A program made the position numbers and the translations under genes. This document shows positions 8,169-16,348 of a stretch of 47,628 nt of DNA, in pieces (position 1 is the stretch's first letter; every line of letters begins with the position of its first letter). The notes under the pieces are model-generated. The model searched no databases and had not been told where the DNA came from. It saw only the letters and a program-made list of their open reading frames with translations. Source of the DNA: Rhodospirillaceae bacterium (GTDB taxonomy: Bacteria > Pseudomonadota > Alphaproteobacteria > MPNO01 > UBA2964); NCBI GenBank assembly GCA_018660305.1, contig JABJKO010000200.1, positions 1-47,628 of the forward strand, read 5' to 3'.

Positions 8169-8473
8169 TAAAAGTTATTTCCAACTGCTCTTATTTATCT
8201 CGGCTTTCAGCCGATTTGTTTCCGCTCTACCTCCAGCACCGGACACCGCACGGAAGGCTTCCTTCTTCCGGAGTTGGCCCATAGATACCCTTTACGGTAA
8301 ACGACAGAGATCGTCCTAGAGCGGACTTCGCCTACTAGCGAACCTGACTTAAAAATCCATTCTCATAGTCACTAGTTTTCGTCTTGCTAACGGCTTCATG
8401 GACAACAACAAGCATGAAACAGTTATCAATTCATCCCCGTAGTTTGACTCATCAATACCAAGTAAGGGCCTAG
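8169..8473. other. AT-richer non-coding stretch
   Basis: About 305 bases between the remnant and the convergent membrane-protein gene. Apart from a small terminator-like hairpin at 8200-8221 I see no gene, repeat or RNA in it. The base composition drops here and stays low through the next two genes. Confidence 0.4.
8200..8221 (+). terminator. candidate intrinsic terminator
   Basis: TCGGCT at 8200-8205 pairs with AGCCGA at 8209-8214 across a three-base loop, followed by TTTGTTT. It lies downstream of the EamA gene and the remnant and would end their transcript. The stem is only six pairs. Confidence 0.4.
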
Positions 8474-9364
8474 CTAACCACGTGACTGAAGTCCCATGCC
8501 TGTGAGAAGGTCTTGATCTTCCAAAATCAAATCATCACTAACAGACATCAACTCAACTGTCTTAAAGACCCAATAGAACAGGAACGCTATAACGGCAAAT
8601 GTTTCTATGTAGAAAACAATCTTCGGAAATCTTTCAATAAATGCACTCGCCCCGAAAATTGCACTCGCCCCGAGAAGCCCCAAAGGAAGAACGAACATCA
8701 GAGCACCCGCGCCTCGGTAAAACCATTTAAGAAACGTCTCTAGCTGAGGTTTGCGTAGTTTGTGCAAGGTGGCAGAAGAAGTGAAAATAGCCACATAGGC
8801 CGCACTGACGAAAAAGATCAATGCAGATAAACCATGCAGCGATATCACCAACTTCTCAAAGCCAGGCACATGAACATGTGCTGCGGTATTGCAAATCGCA
8901 TACTTTTGCCTCGCAGTCACAGAAGTCGGGCCAATCTTCACTTCTTCGTCTTTAAGAAAATTGTGCCTATGATCTTTCGCATACGATGTTTGGACCTGGT
9001 CATTCTTGCAAGGATCCATAACGCCTTTAACATCGGCGTCATAAAGGTTCATCGGGAACATCGCGACACATATCGCAAAGAATCCGGCAATGTAGAGTCC
9101 AATATTCTCCTGCCTACTGTAGCCCTTGTAGAGGATGAAGAAGATCCCAATTGCCCATAATACCCCGACGAATACATCACGAGTGACAGGCGAATGGTGA
9201 TAGTACGCACTCCAAGAATTACCAAGATCTTCAACTCCGTAGATCTCTCCTAAAATCCCCAAGAGGAATGGAAACGAAAATGCCAATCCGGCTATCCCTA
9301 GCCGAAGCGTTCTATATGTTTGAAAAATATGACGATCAATTTCTACTGGTGGCATTGTTGTCAT
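8474..9364 (-). CDS. hypothetical multi-pass membrane protein
   Basis: A 296-residue protein I cannot assign to a characterised family. Roughly six hydrophobic segments are visible: residues about 20-38, 65-80, 88-104, 168-190, 215-238 and 245-265. Between the third and fourth lies a polar loop of about 60 residues with two Cys (DPCKND and AICNTA) that could form an extracytoplasmic disulfide. The motif SAYYHHSPVTRDVFVGVLWAIGIF, a His-containing turn before a helix, looks conserved-family-like. Codon use is AT-richer than that of the neighbours, with many AAA, ATA and TTT codons, suggesting a horizontally acquired or older accessory patch. The next gene in the same direction is also a membrane protein, broken by a stop. 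Confidence 0.75.
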   Translation of the reverse strand: MTTMPPVEIDRHIFQTYRTLRLGIAGLAFSFPFLLGILGEIYGVEDLGNSWSAYYHHSPVTRDVFVGVLWAIGIFFILYKGYSRQENIGLYIAGFFAICVAMFPMNLYDADVKGVMDPCKNDQVQTSYAKDHRHNFLKDEEVKIGPTSVTARQKYAICNTAAHVHVPGFEKLVISLHGLSALIFFVSAAYVAIFTSSATLHKLRKPQLETFLKWFYRGAGALMFVLPLGLLGASAIFGASAFIERFPKIVFYIETFAVIAFLFYWVFKTVELMSVSDDLILEDQDLLTGMGLQSRG

Positions 9365-9464
9365 CCTCCGGTCAGAATTGATTGGTAGGTGTGCGAGTCG
9401 CGAGAGTGCTCGCTGCGAATCTGAGAATAAACTTTAACGTTGAGTCACAGCAATGGAAACACAA

Positions 9465-9863
9465 TTAATTAGACCACACGCCAAAAATAATAAGACCGGC
9501 GGTAATGAGGCCCGTAAGGACAAGCGAACCCCACATTAGCACCCGGGCGGGGTTTTCCCACGACGCCCAGGTGCCAGATACTGCGTTGAGTACAAGATAT
9601 AAAAATGCGCCTCCATTGCTGACTATACCCACCCAGACAATATTGGCTGGATAACCACCACCAAGCTAAGTTTGAAGGCCAAATACATAACCGACGACTA
9701 AAGCGGTGTAGGCTATTCCGAGCAGCCGGAAATACAAAATCGGTTCGGGAACTTTAAAACCGAGCGATTTGAATCGACTCGTTGGAAACAGTAAGAGCGG
9801 GATGCACCAAGCGCCTATGGTGAATACGATTTTGAAAATTAGAACCTGCGACAAAGGACTCAT
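9465..9863 (-). pseudogene. small membrane protein interrupted by in-frame TAG
   Basis: ATG 9863 opens a 65-residue frame with two hydrophobic segments ending at TAG (9666-9668). The same frame then continues without another stop for 66 codons to TAA at 9465-9467, encoding two more hydrophobic segments (IVWVGIVSNGGAFLYLVLNAV and a final helix ending in IIFGVWSN). Read through, it is a four-helix protein of about 131 residues plus the residue at the stop position. A single substitution (for example from CAG, TGG or TAC/TAT) would restore it. I therefore call a nonsense-mutated gene; readthrough or a sequencing error are alternatives. Family unknown. Confidence 0.65.
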
Positions 9864-10148
9864 TCTAGTCTTCTCCGACTTCCAGTCGTCTTAGTAAGTA
9901 TATCTCCAAAGAACAATAACATGGGAAAATAGTGGCGAATTCAGCCGCTATTCGAGTGTCGGATTAGGGTCGTTTTGAGCCTTTTTAATTAACTGGCAGA
10001 CACCTTGTTGGAAGGCCGTTCATGGCTAATCTGAGAAGTTCCACCACGCGCCCGGCAGGTCCGTTCATCCTACAAATTCTAATAATCAGCCGGTCACTTC
10101 CGCGATCGAAACTAACGCCAACGGAACCTCCCAACGCCGGCACGCCGG
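9864..10148. other. intergenic, no gene seen
   Basis: About 285 bases between the start of the interrupted membrane gene and the end of the thiamine-diphosphate enzyme gene. The half next to the membrane gene is AT-rich and should hold its promoter; composition returns to GC-rich near 10020. I find no reading frame, strong hairpin or repeat. Confidence 0.35.
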
Positions 10149-11930
10149 TTATAACGGCGTAAACGGCTCACCAAACACCGGCTCGGCATGGGCCAGGGGC
10201 GGCAGGGCCCAGGTACCGGTGGCCGGCGGGCGCACGTTGGCGTCCACATGGACGTCGATCAGATAGGGCTTGTTGGCCTTTACCGCCTGTTCCAGCGCGC
10301 CTTTGAAATCCTCCGACTTGGTGACGGTGACGCCCTCGGCGCCGGCGGCGCGCGCCCAGGCCGCGAAATCGGGATTGTAGGGCTGCTTGTTGCCGTCCTG
10401 GTAAAAGCCGGTGCCGATCTCGCGGCCGTCGAACAATCCGTACTGGATATCGCGGATGGCGCTCCACGAGAAATTGTTCCACACCACCCAGATGGCCGGG
10501 ATGTTGTATTCCACCGCGGTACACAGCACGTGGGGCACCATGGTGAAACCGCCATCGCCGCAGATCGACACGCAGGGCCGGTCGGGCGCGGCCAGTTTCG
10601 CACCGAGAATGCCCGCGGCGCCGAACCCCATGCCGGAAAATCCCCAGGTATTGAGCATGGTCTGGGGCTGGCGGGCCTCCCAGAACTGCATGTACCAATT
10701 GTGATGCACGCCTGAATCGAGGGAAATTATCGCGTCGTCGGGCAACACCGCGCGGCAATCGGCAACCACGCGTTCGGGGCGCAGGGGCGACGTATGAATC
10801 TCGAAGTTGGGGGCGGTGAAGTCATGCCATTCCTGCCGCCAGGTGGCGATGTCCGCGAGCCAGGGATCGAGCCGGGATTCGTCCGGTGCGCGGCGCTGTT
10901 CCAGTTCCGCCAGCATCTGGCGCAGGAATGTCTTCGCATCGGCCAGAATGGCAAGGGTCGGGGGAAAGTTACGGCCAAGCTCGGCATGATCCACATCCAC
11001 ATGAATAAGCTTCGTATGCGGAAAATTCCAGGAATAGCCCGGTATCCACGAGGATGCGGAGCGGTCATCGAACCGTGCCCCGACGGCCACAACCAGATCG
11101 GCGCGGCGTCCCGCCTGATTGGCCGGGTAGACGCCATTGCGCCCGATAAAGCCCAACGACAGATCATCCCCCATGGGGATGCATCCCATGCCGTTGGGGG
11201 ACGAGATAACCGGAATACTGAAACGGTTCGCCAGTTCGGTGAGTTCGCTGGCCGCCTCGGAGAGCGTCACCCCATGGCCGATGAAAAGCACCGGCCGTTC
11301 TGCCCCCAGCAGCATGTCAGCGGCGAGCGTAATATCGTCGGGCGACGCCCCGCTGCGGCGCAGATTGTGACCGCCCGACGGCGCCTCGACCTCGACGTCC
11401 GCTTCCTCCTGAAACAGATTGAAGGGGATATCGATATTTCCCGGGCCGGGCCTGCCGCTCAGCATGGTGGTGGTCGCCTGGCGCAGCGCCAGCGGCAACA
11501 TCTCCACCCGTGACGGCTGATAGCTGTGTTTGACCACCGGGCGGACCACGTTGGGGAAATCGGCCTGGTTATGGCGGTTGATTTCCTGAAACGGGCCGCG
11601 GTTGAACTGGGACGTGGGCACATTGGCGGTGATCGCCAAAAAGGCCGAGGAATCGGTCTGGGCCACCGCCAGCGCCATGATCAGATTGGCCGAACCCGGC
11701 CCGCAGGAGGTCAGGGTGGCGACCGGCTCATGGCGCACCCGGAAATAGGCATCCGCCATATGGCCGGCGACCTGTTCGTGACGGGGTGAAATCAGCGCGA
11801 TCTCGTCTTTGAGATCGTAGAGCGCGTCCAACATGCCCACGTTGCCGTGACCGCAAATGCCAAAGACGTACGGGATTTTCTCCTTGATCAGGAACTCGGC
11901 GATGAGTTCGGCGCCCTTCCGGTTCGACAT
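10149..11930 (-). CDS. thiamine diphosphate-dependent enzyme (acetolactate synthase-like)
   Basis: A 593-residue protein with the three domains of the pyruvate oxidase/acetolactate synthase superfamily: an N-terminal PYR domain with the cofactor-activating Glu52 in SPRHEQVAGHMADAY, a middle domain starting around residue 200, and a C-terminal PP domain. The ThDP motif begins GDGGFTM (about residue 455) and ends in NN about 27 residues later. Such enzymes decarboxylate 2-oxo acids and release or transfer the carbonyl unit; acetolactate synthase, oxalyl-CoA decarboxylase, benzoylformate decarboxylase and sulfoacetaldehyde acetyltransferase are all possible types. No ilvN-like regulatory subunit is adjacent, which argues against a housekeeping acetolactate synthase. 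It is the last gene of the nitrile-hydratase-type operon, 58 bases after its neighbour. Confidence 0.9.
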   Translation of the reverse strand: MSNRKGAELIAEFLIKEKIPYVFGICGHGNVGMLDALYDLKDEIALISPRHEQVAGHMADAYFRVRHEPVATLTSCGPGSANLIMALAVAQTDSSAFLAITANVPTSQFNRGPFQEINRHNQADFPNVVRPVVKHSYQPSRVEMLPLALRQATTTMLSGRPGPGNIDIPFNLFQEEADVEVEAPSGGHNLRRSGASPDDITLAADMLLGAERPVLFIGHGVTLSEAASELTELANRFSIPVISSPNGMGCIPMGDDLSLGFIGRNGVYPANQAGRRADLVVAVGARFDDRSASSWIPGYSWNFPHTKLIHVDVDHAELGRNFPPTLAILADAKTFLRQMLAELEQRRAPDESRLDPWLADIATWRQEWHDFTAPNFEIHTSPLRPERVVADCRAVLPDDAIISLDSGVHHNWYMQFWEARQPQTMLNTWGFSGMGFGAAGILGAKLAAPDRPCVSICGDGGFTMVPHVLCTAVEYNIPAIWVVWNNFSWSAIRDIQYGLFDGREIGTGFYQDGNKQPYNPDFAAWARAAGAEGVTVTKSEDFKGALEQAVKANKPYLIDVHVDANVRPPATGTWALPPLAHAEPVFGEPFTPL

Positions 11931-11988
11931 GATCGTCTCCCGTATCTGATTTCATCGGTCGCGGCGAACAACCACAGGGTTCGCGATT

Positions 11989-12537
11989 CTAATCCGCGAG
12001 TGGTTTTTCTCCACCGGGAACCGGTATTTCCCCAACATTCAGCGTGATGGCGATCAGATTGTAATGGCCGAGCAGACCGGCCAGCTCCACCGCGCCAACC
12101 TGACCGAACCGTGCTTCGACCTTGGCGTAGGTCCCGTCGCTGATCCGCTTATTGTCATAAAGCTCAGTGCAGAAATCGTAGATTTCCTGTTCGGCTTCAT
12201 CGCTGAAATCGGGACGGTCGCCGTGGCGAATGGCCTCGATCACCGGATCCGGCAGGCCGGCGTCCCGGGCATGGGTTTCGTGGGCGAACCATTCATACTG
12301 CGCCACCCAGTGCTTGGCGGTGATCAGGATCGCCAGTTCGCGCAGTTTCTGGGGGATGGAGCAATCGTAACGCACATACTGCCCAAGCCGTTGCGCGCAA
12401 TCGGCAAGCTTCGGACTGTACAGCAGGGCATGGAACGGGCCGCGTACGCCGCCGCGCGGCCCGCCGGCGATGTCGTCGGAGACGCGTTGCTGTTCAGGGG
12501 ACATGTCGTCACGGGACAGTTCAGGAAATCGGGCCAC
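11989..12537 (-). CDS. carboxymuconolactone decarboxylase family protein
   Basis: A 182-residue all-helical protein of the CMD/AhpD superfamily. The region LRELAILITAKHWVAQYEWFAHETHARDAGL carries the conserved E-x-x-x-H arrangement, but the redox CxxC of AhpD is absent, so this is the pcaC-like, non-redox branch. The true enzyme decarboxylates 4-carboxymuconolactone, but many homologues in catabolic operons have no known activity, and I do not infer that reaction. It begins 13 bases after the molybdenum hydroxylase gene and is co-oriented with the thiamine-diphosphate enzyme. Confidence 0.88.
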   Translation of the reverse strand: MARFPELSRDDMSPEQQRVSDDIAGGPRGGVRGPFHALLYSPKLADCAQRLGQYVRYDCSIPQKLRELAILITAKHWVAQYEWFAHETHARDAGLPDPVIEAIRHGDRPDFSDEAEQEIYDFCTELYDNKRISDGTYAKVEARFGQVGAVELAGLLGHYNLIAITLNVGEIPVPGGEKPLAD

Positions 12538-12550
12538 CTATGGTCTCCTT

Positions 12551-14896
12551 CTAGGGAATTTTATGTGCCGCATCGCTGGCAGCTATTTGCTCAACCAGCA
12601 GGGCCGGTGTGATGGGATAGCGGTTGATCCGGACACCAAACGGCGCGAGGGCGTTCTCGACGGCGGAAATGACCGACGGTGCCGCCGACATGACGCCGCA
12701 TTCGCCCACTCCTTTGACACCGATGGGGTTGCGGTCGGTGGGCGATAGCTGGTGAATGATTTCGTAATGGGGGACCTCGGGGGCCGTGGGCAAAAGATAT
12801 TCCGCGAGGTTGGTCGTCTGCGGCTGACCGGCATCGTCATAGATCATCCATTCGAACAGGGCATGGCCAACGCCCAGCGTCACACCGCCCTGAACCTGGC
12901 CATCCACCAGCATGGGATTGATCAACCGCCCGCTGTCATGGACCACCACGTAGCGGGTGATTTTGACCGCACCGGTGCCGGGATCGACCTCCACCTCGGC
13001 GGCATGGGCGCCATTGGCATAGGTCACGTTCTCCGGCTGGAAATTGGCCTCGGCCTCGAGCCCGGCGCTGATGCCATCGGGCAGCGACACGCCAGGGATA
13101 CCGGCCACCGCATCCGCTATCTCAGCGAATCCAACCGACATGCCGGGCACCCCTTTGACGAAAACCTTGCCATCGATCAGTTCGAGATCCTCGGCGGACG
13201 CTTCCAGCAGGTTCGCCGCGATGGACAGGACCTTCTGCCGCACTTCGACGGAAGCGAGATGAATGGATGAGCCGGCACACACCGACAGACGGCTGGCGAA
13301 GCCGCCGATGCCCATGGACACCGTGTCCGTATCGCCGGCAATGACCGTCACGTCCTTGGGGCTGACGCCAAGCTGATCGGCGCAGATCTGCGCCATGGCG
13401 GTATGAAATCCCTGCCCCATGGCAACACCGCCGGTATAGACCGAGATTTTGCCCGACGTGCCGATGCGCACCAGCCCGGTCTCGAACGGGCCGCGGCCCG
13501 TCGGCTTGACGTAATTCGCCAGCCCGATCCCCAGATAGCGGCCCTCCGCCCGGGCGGCACGCTGCCGTTCCGGAAAAGACTCATACTCGATGGCCGCCAT
13601 AAGGTCGGCCTGACATTTCACATAATCGCCGGAATCATAGACAATTTTCTGACCGGCCTGGGTGAGCAGCGGCTGCTCGAACGGCATTTGCTCCGGCCTG
13701 ATCAGATTTATCCGGCGGATTTCCGCCCGGTCTTTACCGCTGGCCTGGGCGATACGGTCCAGCAACCGTTCCATGGTGAAACAGCCCTGTGGGTGACCGG
13801 CGCCCCGCATGGAGGTGGCCGGCACCTTATTGGTATGGGCGATGGAAATGTCCATATGATAGGACGGGATCACATAGGGACCGAGGATGGTCGTCGCGGC
13901 GCTGAACGGGATATTGGTGCCGCGCACCGTATAGGCGCCTTGGTCATGATAGAGCTGCCCGCGCAGACCCAGCACGCGGCCGTCTTCATCGGCCGCCATC
14001 TCCACGTCCCAGATCTGGTCGCGTTCCTGGGTGGTGGTCAGCAGATGCTCGCGGCGGTCCTCGACCCATTTAACCGGCCGGCCAAGCTTCATTGTCGCCG
14101 CCGTCACCACCGCGTCTTCGGGATAAAAATTCAGTTTGGGGCCGAAACCGCCGCCCACGCTGGGAATAATGACCCGAACCTGATCCTCGGTGAGGCCGAG
14201 CAGATAGACGATGATGCTGCGGTGCGAATGGGGCGCCTGGGCCGACGCCCACATGGTGAGACGACGGCGCAGCGGATCATAGCGGGCGACCATGCCCCGG
14301 CATTCCATGGACATGGCGACGCCGCGATGCTGATGCAGCGTTTCCCGCACGACATGCGCCGCACCCGCAAAGGCCGCATCGCATTCACCATAGGATTTGG
14401 TTGTCCTGCTGACGACATTATTGCCAAGTCTCGTGTCGACAGGCGGCGACTCTGACGCCGCGGCCACCTGACAATCCGACACAACCGGCAGAGGGTCGTA
14501 TTCCACATCGACGAACTGGGCCGCGTCCTCCGCCTCATAGCGGCTTTCCGCCAGCACGACGGCAACCGGCTCACCCACATAACAGACCTCGTCACGGGCC
14601 AGCACATAGGGGCCAATTTCCGTGCGCGGCGGCGGCTTGGGAAATCCCTCGGGGATCCGGTCCTGGCAGATCACATCGCGCAGATCATCGATGGTGTAGA
14701 TGGCGACAACGCCCGGCATATCCCGCGCCGCCGCCGGGTCAACCCCGCCAATCCTCGCGTGGGCGAAGGGGCTTCGGACGAAAGCGGCATGCACCATGCC
14801 ATTGAGCTGGATATCGTCCAGGAATTGGGCGGCGCCGGTAAGCAGCGCGTCGTCCTCCAGACGCGTCACAGACTCGCCAATATGGCTGTCAGGCAT
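12551..14896 (-). CDS. xanthine dehydrogenase-family molybdopterin-binding subunit (subtype A, copy 1)
   Basis: A 781-residue large subunit of the molybdenum hydroxylase family (xanthine dehydrogenase, CO dehydrogenase CoxL, aldehyde oxidoreductase). It holds the alpha/beta hammerhead domain (about residues 15-130) and the molybdopterin-cytosine-dinucleotide-binding domain. Motifs seen: GGGFGPK near residue 249, MRGAGHPQG near 362 and GVKGVGECG with the catalytic Glu near 725. The loop is not the AYXCSFR of true CO dehydrogenase, so CO oxidation is unlikely. No [2Fe-2S] domain is fused, and no FAD or iron-sulfur subunit gene is adjacent. It sits between the nitrile-hydratase-type genes and the CMD gene, so its substrate may be an aldehyde or N-heterocycle made or consumed in that pathway. 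Confidence 0.93.
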   Translation of the reverse strand: MPDSHIGESVTRLEDDALLTGAAQFLDDIQLNGMVHAAFVRSPFAHARIGGVDPAAARDMPGVVAIYTIDDLRDVICQDRIPEGFPKPPPRTEIGPYVLARDEVCYVGEPVAVVLAESRYEAEDAAQFVDVEYDPLPVVSDCQVAAASESPPVDTRLGNNVVSRTTKSYGECDAAFAGAAHVVRETLHQHRGVAMSMECRGMVARYDPLRRRLTMWASAQAPHSHRSIIVYLLGLTEDQVRVIIPSVGGGFGPKLNFYPEDAVVTAATMKLGRPVKWVEDRREHLLTTTQERDQIWDVEMAADEDGRVLGLRGQLYHDQGAYTVRGTNIPFSAATTILGPYVIPSYHMDISIAHTNKVPATSMRGAGHPQGCFTMERLLDRIAQASGKDRAEIRRINLIRPEQMPFEQPLLTQAGQKIVYDSGDYVKCQADLMAAIEYESFPERQRAARAEGRYLGIGLANYVKPTGRGPFETGLVRIGTSGKISVYTGGVAMGQGFHTAMAQICADQLGVSPKDVTVIAGDTDTVSMGIGGFASRLSVCAGSSIHLASVEVRQKVLSIAANLLEASAEDLELIDGKVFVKGVPGMSVGFAEIADAVAGIPGVSLPDGISAGLEAEANFQPENVTYANGAHAAEVEVDPGTGAVKITRYVVVHDSGRLINPMLVDGQVQGGVTLGVGHALFEWMIYDDAGQPQTTNLAEYLLPTAPEVPHYEIIHQLSPTDRNPIGVKGVGECGVMSAAPSVISAVENALAPFGVRINRYPITPALLVEQIAASDAAHKIP

Positions 14897-14990
14897 AGAT
14901 CACCGCTCCGAATGCTGCCGTATCAGATTGAACAGGCCCGATTATAGAGCCTGATGCCGAGCGGGTCATCGCCGGCTGGCTGCGATCTGT

Positions 14991-15638
14991 CTAAATTACC
15001 GGGTTGGCGACGCCGACCATGCAATCACGGGTGATGATCGCAGCGAGTTGGTCCTCGGACCAATTATCGGTGCCTTCGGGGCGCCGCGGAATAACCAGAT
15101 ATCGCAGATCCGCGAGACTGTCATGCACCCGGACGGTCATATCGTCAGGCACGGCAGTGCCGAATTCCTTGAGGACTTCGCGCGGCTCGATCACCACGCG
15201 GGACCGATAACTCTTGCTACGGTACCAATCCGGCGGCATGCCGAGTACGGCACGCGGATAGCAGGAACACAGCGTGCAGACGACGACGTTCTGCACATCA
15301 CCGGTATTTTCCACCACGGTCATCTTGGCGCCACCCGCATCGATGTCGAATTCCGCGAGCGCCGCGTTGCCGTCATCGAGCAAACGCTGCTTGAAGGCCG
15401 CATCGGTCCAGGCCCGCGCAATCACGCGGGATCCCTGCGACGGTTCGATGGATTCGAGCGTGTCCTGACACTTTCGGATCTCTTCATCGGTCACATGACC
15501 CTTTTCGATGAGCAGCTCCTTCATGGCATAGGTCATCAACTCATGCCGGCTCGGCTCCAGATCCTCGATATCGGGCTGGAATGTGCGGTCGTGGTCATGG
15601 TCATGATCGTGGTCATGGGTTCCGCGTTCTTCAGCCAT
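14991..15638 (-). CDS. cobalt-type nitrile hydratase alpha / thiocyanate hydrolase gamma subunit
   Basis: A 215-residue metal-binding subunit. The metal claw is VCTLCSCYP with C121, C124 and C126; Thr in the second position is the cobalt-type signature (the iron type has Ser). The conserved following block VLGMPPDWYRS, the Arg-Val-Val segment and the C-terminal RPEGTDNWSEDQLAAIITRDCMVGVA match the family throughout. Nitrile hydratase converts nitriles to amides; thiocyanate hydrolase converts SCN- to COS and ammonia. The N-terminus carries five His-Asp repeats (residues 8-17), a possible metal-handling tail. The two preceding genes encode the split beta subunit, giving the gene order of thiocyanate hydrolase scnB-scnA-scnC. 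Which substrate it uses cannot be decided from sequence alone. Confidence 0.93.
   Translation of the reverse strand: MAEERGTHDHDHDHDHDRTFQPDIEDLEPSRHELMTYAMKELLIEKGHVTDEEIRKCQDTLESIEPSQGSRVIARAWTDAAFKQRLLDDGNAALAEFDIDAGGAKMTVVENTGDVQNVVVCTLCSCYPRAVLGMPPDWYRSKSYRSRVVIEPREVLKEFGTAVPDDMTVRVHDSLADLRYLVIPRRPEGTDNWSEDQLAAIITRDCMVGVANPVI
15593..15620. repeat. short tandem repeat encoding (His-Asp)n
   Basis: Six-base units of the type GTGGTC/ATGGTC repeat through this stretch and, on the minus strand, encode the alternating His-Asp run at residues 8-17 of the metal-binding subunit. Such repeats can change length by slippage in whole His-Asp units without shifting the frame. Confidence 0.6.
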
Positions 15639-15659
15639 TTCCCTGCTCCTTCTGCGCCG

Positions 15660-15944
15660 TCAGGCGGGCGTCAGCCAGTGTTCATAAATATCGACGTCGA
15701 CAGTATCGGCGGGTGCGCCCTTATAGTCCGGCCACACGTCACTCTGATTGAAGCGCACGCGATACAGGACCCTCTTTGGCGTCCCGTCGAATCCGTACGC
15801 CAGTTCTTCCGGGTTCTCGAAGGCGCCGCAGCTGCGTTCGATCACGCCGGTTTTGCCCCGAATATAGTAGGGCGTGCGCCGGTGACCCGGTGGATGTGTC
15901 TTGATGACGGTGACTTTGTCACCCGTTGAGAATTCACCACCCAT
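15660..15944 (-). CDS. nitrile hydratase beta C-terminal-domain subunit (ScnA-like)
   Basis: A 94-residue protein that is only the SH3-like C-terminal domain of a nitrile hydratase beta chain. The conserved block HRRTPYYIRGKTGVIE (about residues 21-36), CGAFENPEELAYG, the strand LYRVRF and the end DTVDVDIYEHWL are all present. In two-subunit nitrile hydratases this is fused behind the domain encoded by the preceding gene; in thiocyanate hydrolase and toyocamycin nitrile hydratase it is a separate polypeptide. It lies two bases after the N-terminal-domain gene and 21 bases before the metal-subunit gene. A frameshift break of one beta gene is unlikely because this gene has its own ATG and both pieces are complete domains. 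Confidence 0.88.
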   Translation of the reverse strand: MGGEFSTGDKVTVIKTHPPGHRRTPYYIRGKTGVIERSCGAFENPEELAYGFDGTPKRVLYRVRFNQSDVWPDYKGAPADTVDVDIYEHWLTPA

Positions 15945-15946
15945 TC

Positions 15947-16279
15947 CTAGGCCTCCGCCATACGTTTTGCGATGTCCTTCATGCGGGCCTCGAGCTCTTC
16001 CTCGGTGAATAATCCCTTTTCCACCAGGATCATTTTCATGGATTCCGTCGAGCGCTCGTAATAATCGAGATCGCTATAGAGCGGCTCGCCCATATGCTCG
16101 CGTGACCGCCGGGTCTCGTCGGTCACATAATAGCCGCGACCGGCTCGGCCCAGCGCATTGCTGATGGCCGTCGACAGCCGTTCCCAGGGCTTCATATCGG
16201 TGGCGTTGGGGTCCACCGCGCCATAATCCAGCCCGCCAATATCGTGATAGCCCCGACCGGGATCGTCTTTCGCCGCCAT
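15947..16279 (-). CDS. nitrile hydratase beta N-terminal-domain subunit (ScnB-like)
   Basis: A 110-residue protein, started at ATG 16279 because AGGAG (16286-16290) lies six bases upstream; the longer frame to 16336 lacks such support. It shows the nitrile hydratase beta N-terminal pattern: YHDIGGLDYG (11-20), PWERL (31-35), DETRRSRE (54-61, the segment bearing the conserved Arg that contacts the cysteine-sulfenate claw), YYER (73-76) and EKGLFTEEEL (88-97). It is the first gene of the operon. The small activator proteins of cobalt nitrile hydratases are homologous to this same domain, so an activator role is an alternative. With the neighbouring C-terminal-domain gene the structural role is preferred. 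No other activator gene is seen nearby. Confidence 0.85.
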   Translation of the reverse strand: MAAKDDPGRGYHDIGGLDYGAVDPNATDMKPWERLSTAISNALGRAGRGYYVTDETRRSREHMGEPLYSDLDYYERSTESMKMILVEKGLFTEEELEARMKDIAKRMAEA

Positions 16280-16348
16280 AACGCTCTCCTGTTTCCTCTT
16301 TCCCGCATTTTCCCCGCAAAACCAGGGCAGGGTCAACGGAGGTTTTGC

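Noticed and set aside
8646..8680. 14-base direct repeat
   Set aside because: It encodes a repeated Phe-Gly-Ala-Ser-Ala segment in a membrane helix region; no sign of a mobile or regulatory element.
10090..10150. GC-rich inverted repeats as terminator of the ThDP enzyme gene
   Set aside because: The possible stem is four to five pairs with no T run; too weak to call.
13403..14455. 350-codon open frame on the plus strand
   Set aside because: Antisense to the first hydroxylase gene, whose family motifs are clear; no ribosome binding site or recognisable domain.
12551..14896. Aerobic CO dehydrogenase (coxL)
   Set aside because: The active-site loop lacks the AYXCSFR signature in all four paralogues and coxM/coxS are missing, so CO oxidation is not supported.
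15593..15620. Possible CRISPR-like or regulatory short repeats
   Set aside because: The units are six bases, without spacers, and read in frame as His-Asp; they are coding.
15660..16279. Frameshifted single nitrile hydratase beta gene
   Set aside because: Both pieces are complete domains with separate ATGs, two bases apart, and the order matches known three-subunit enzymes.
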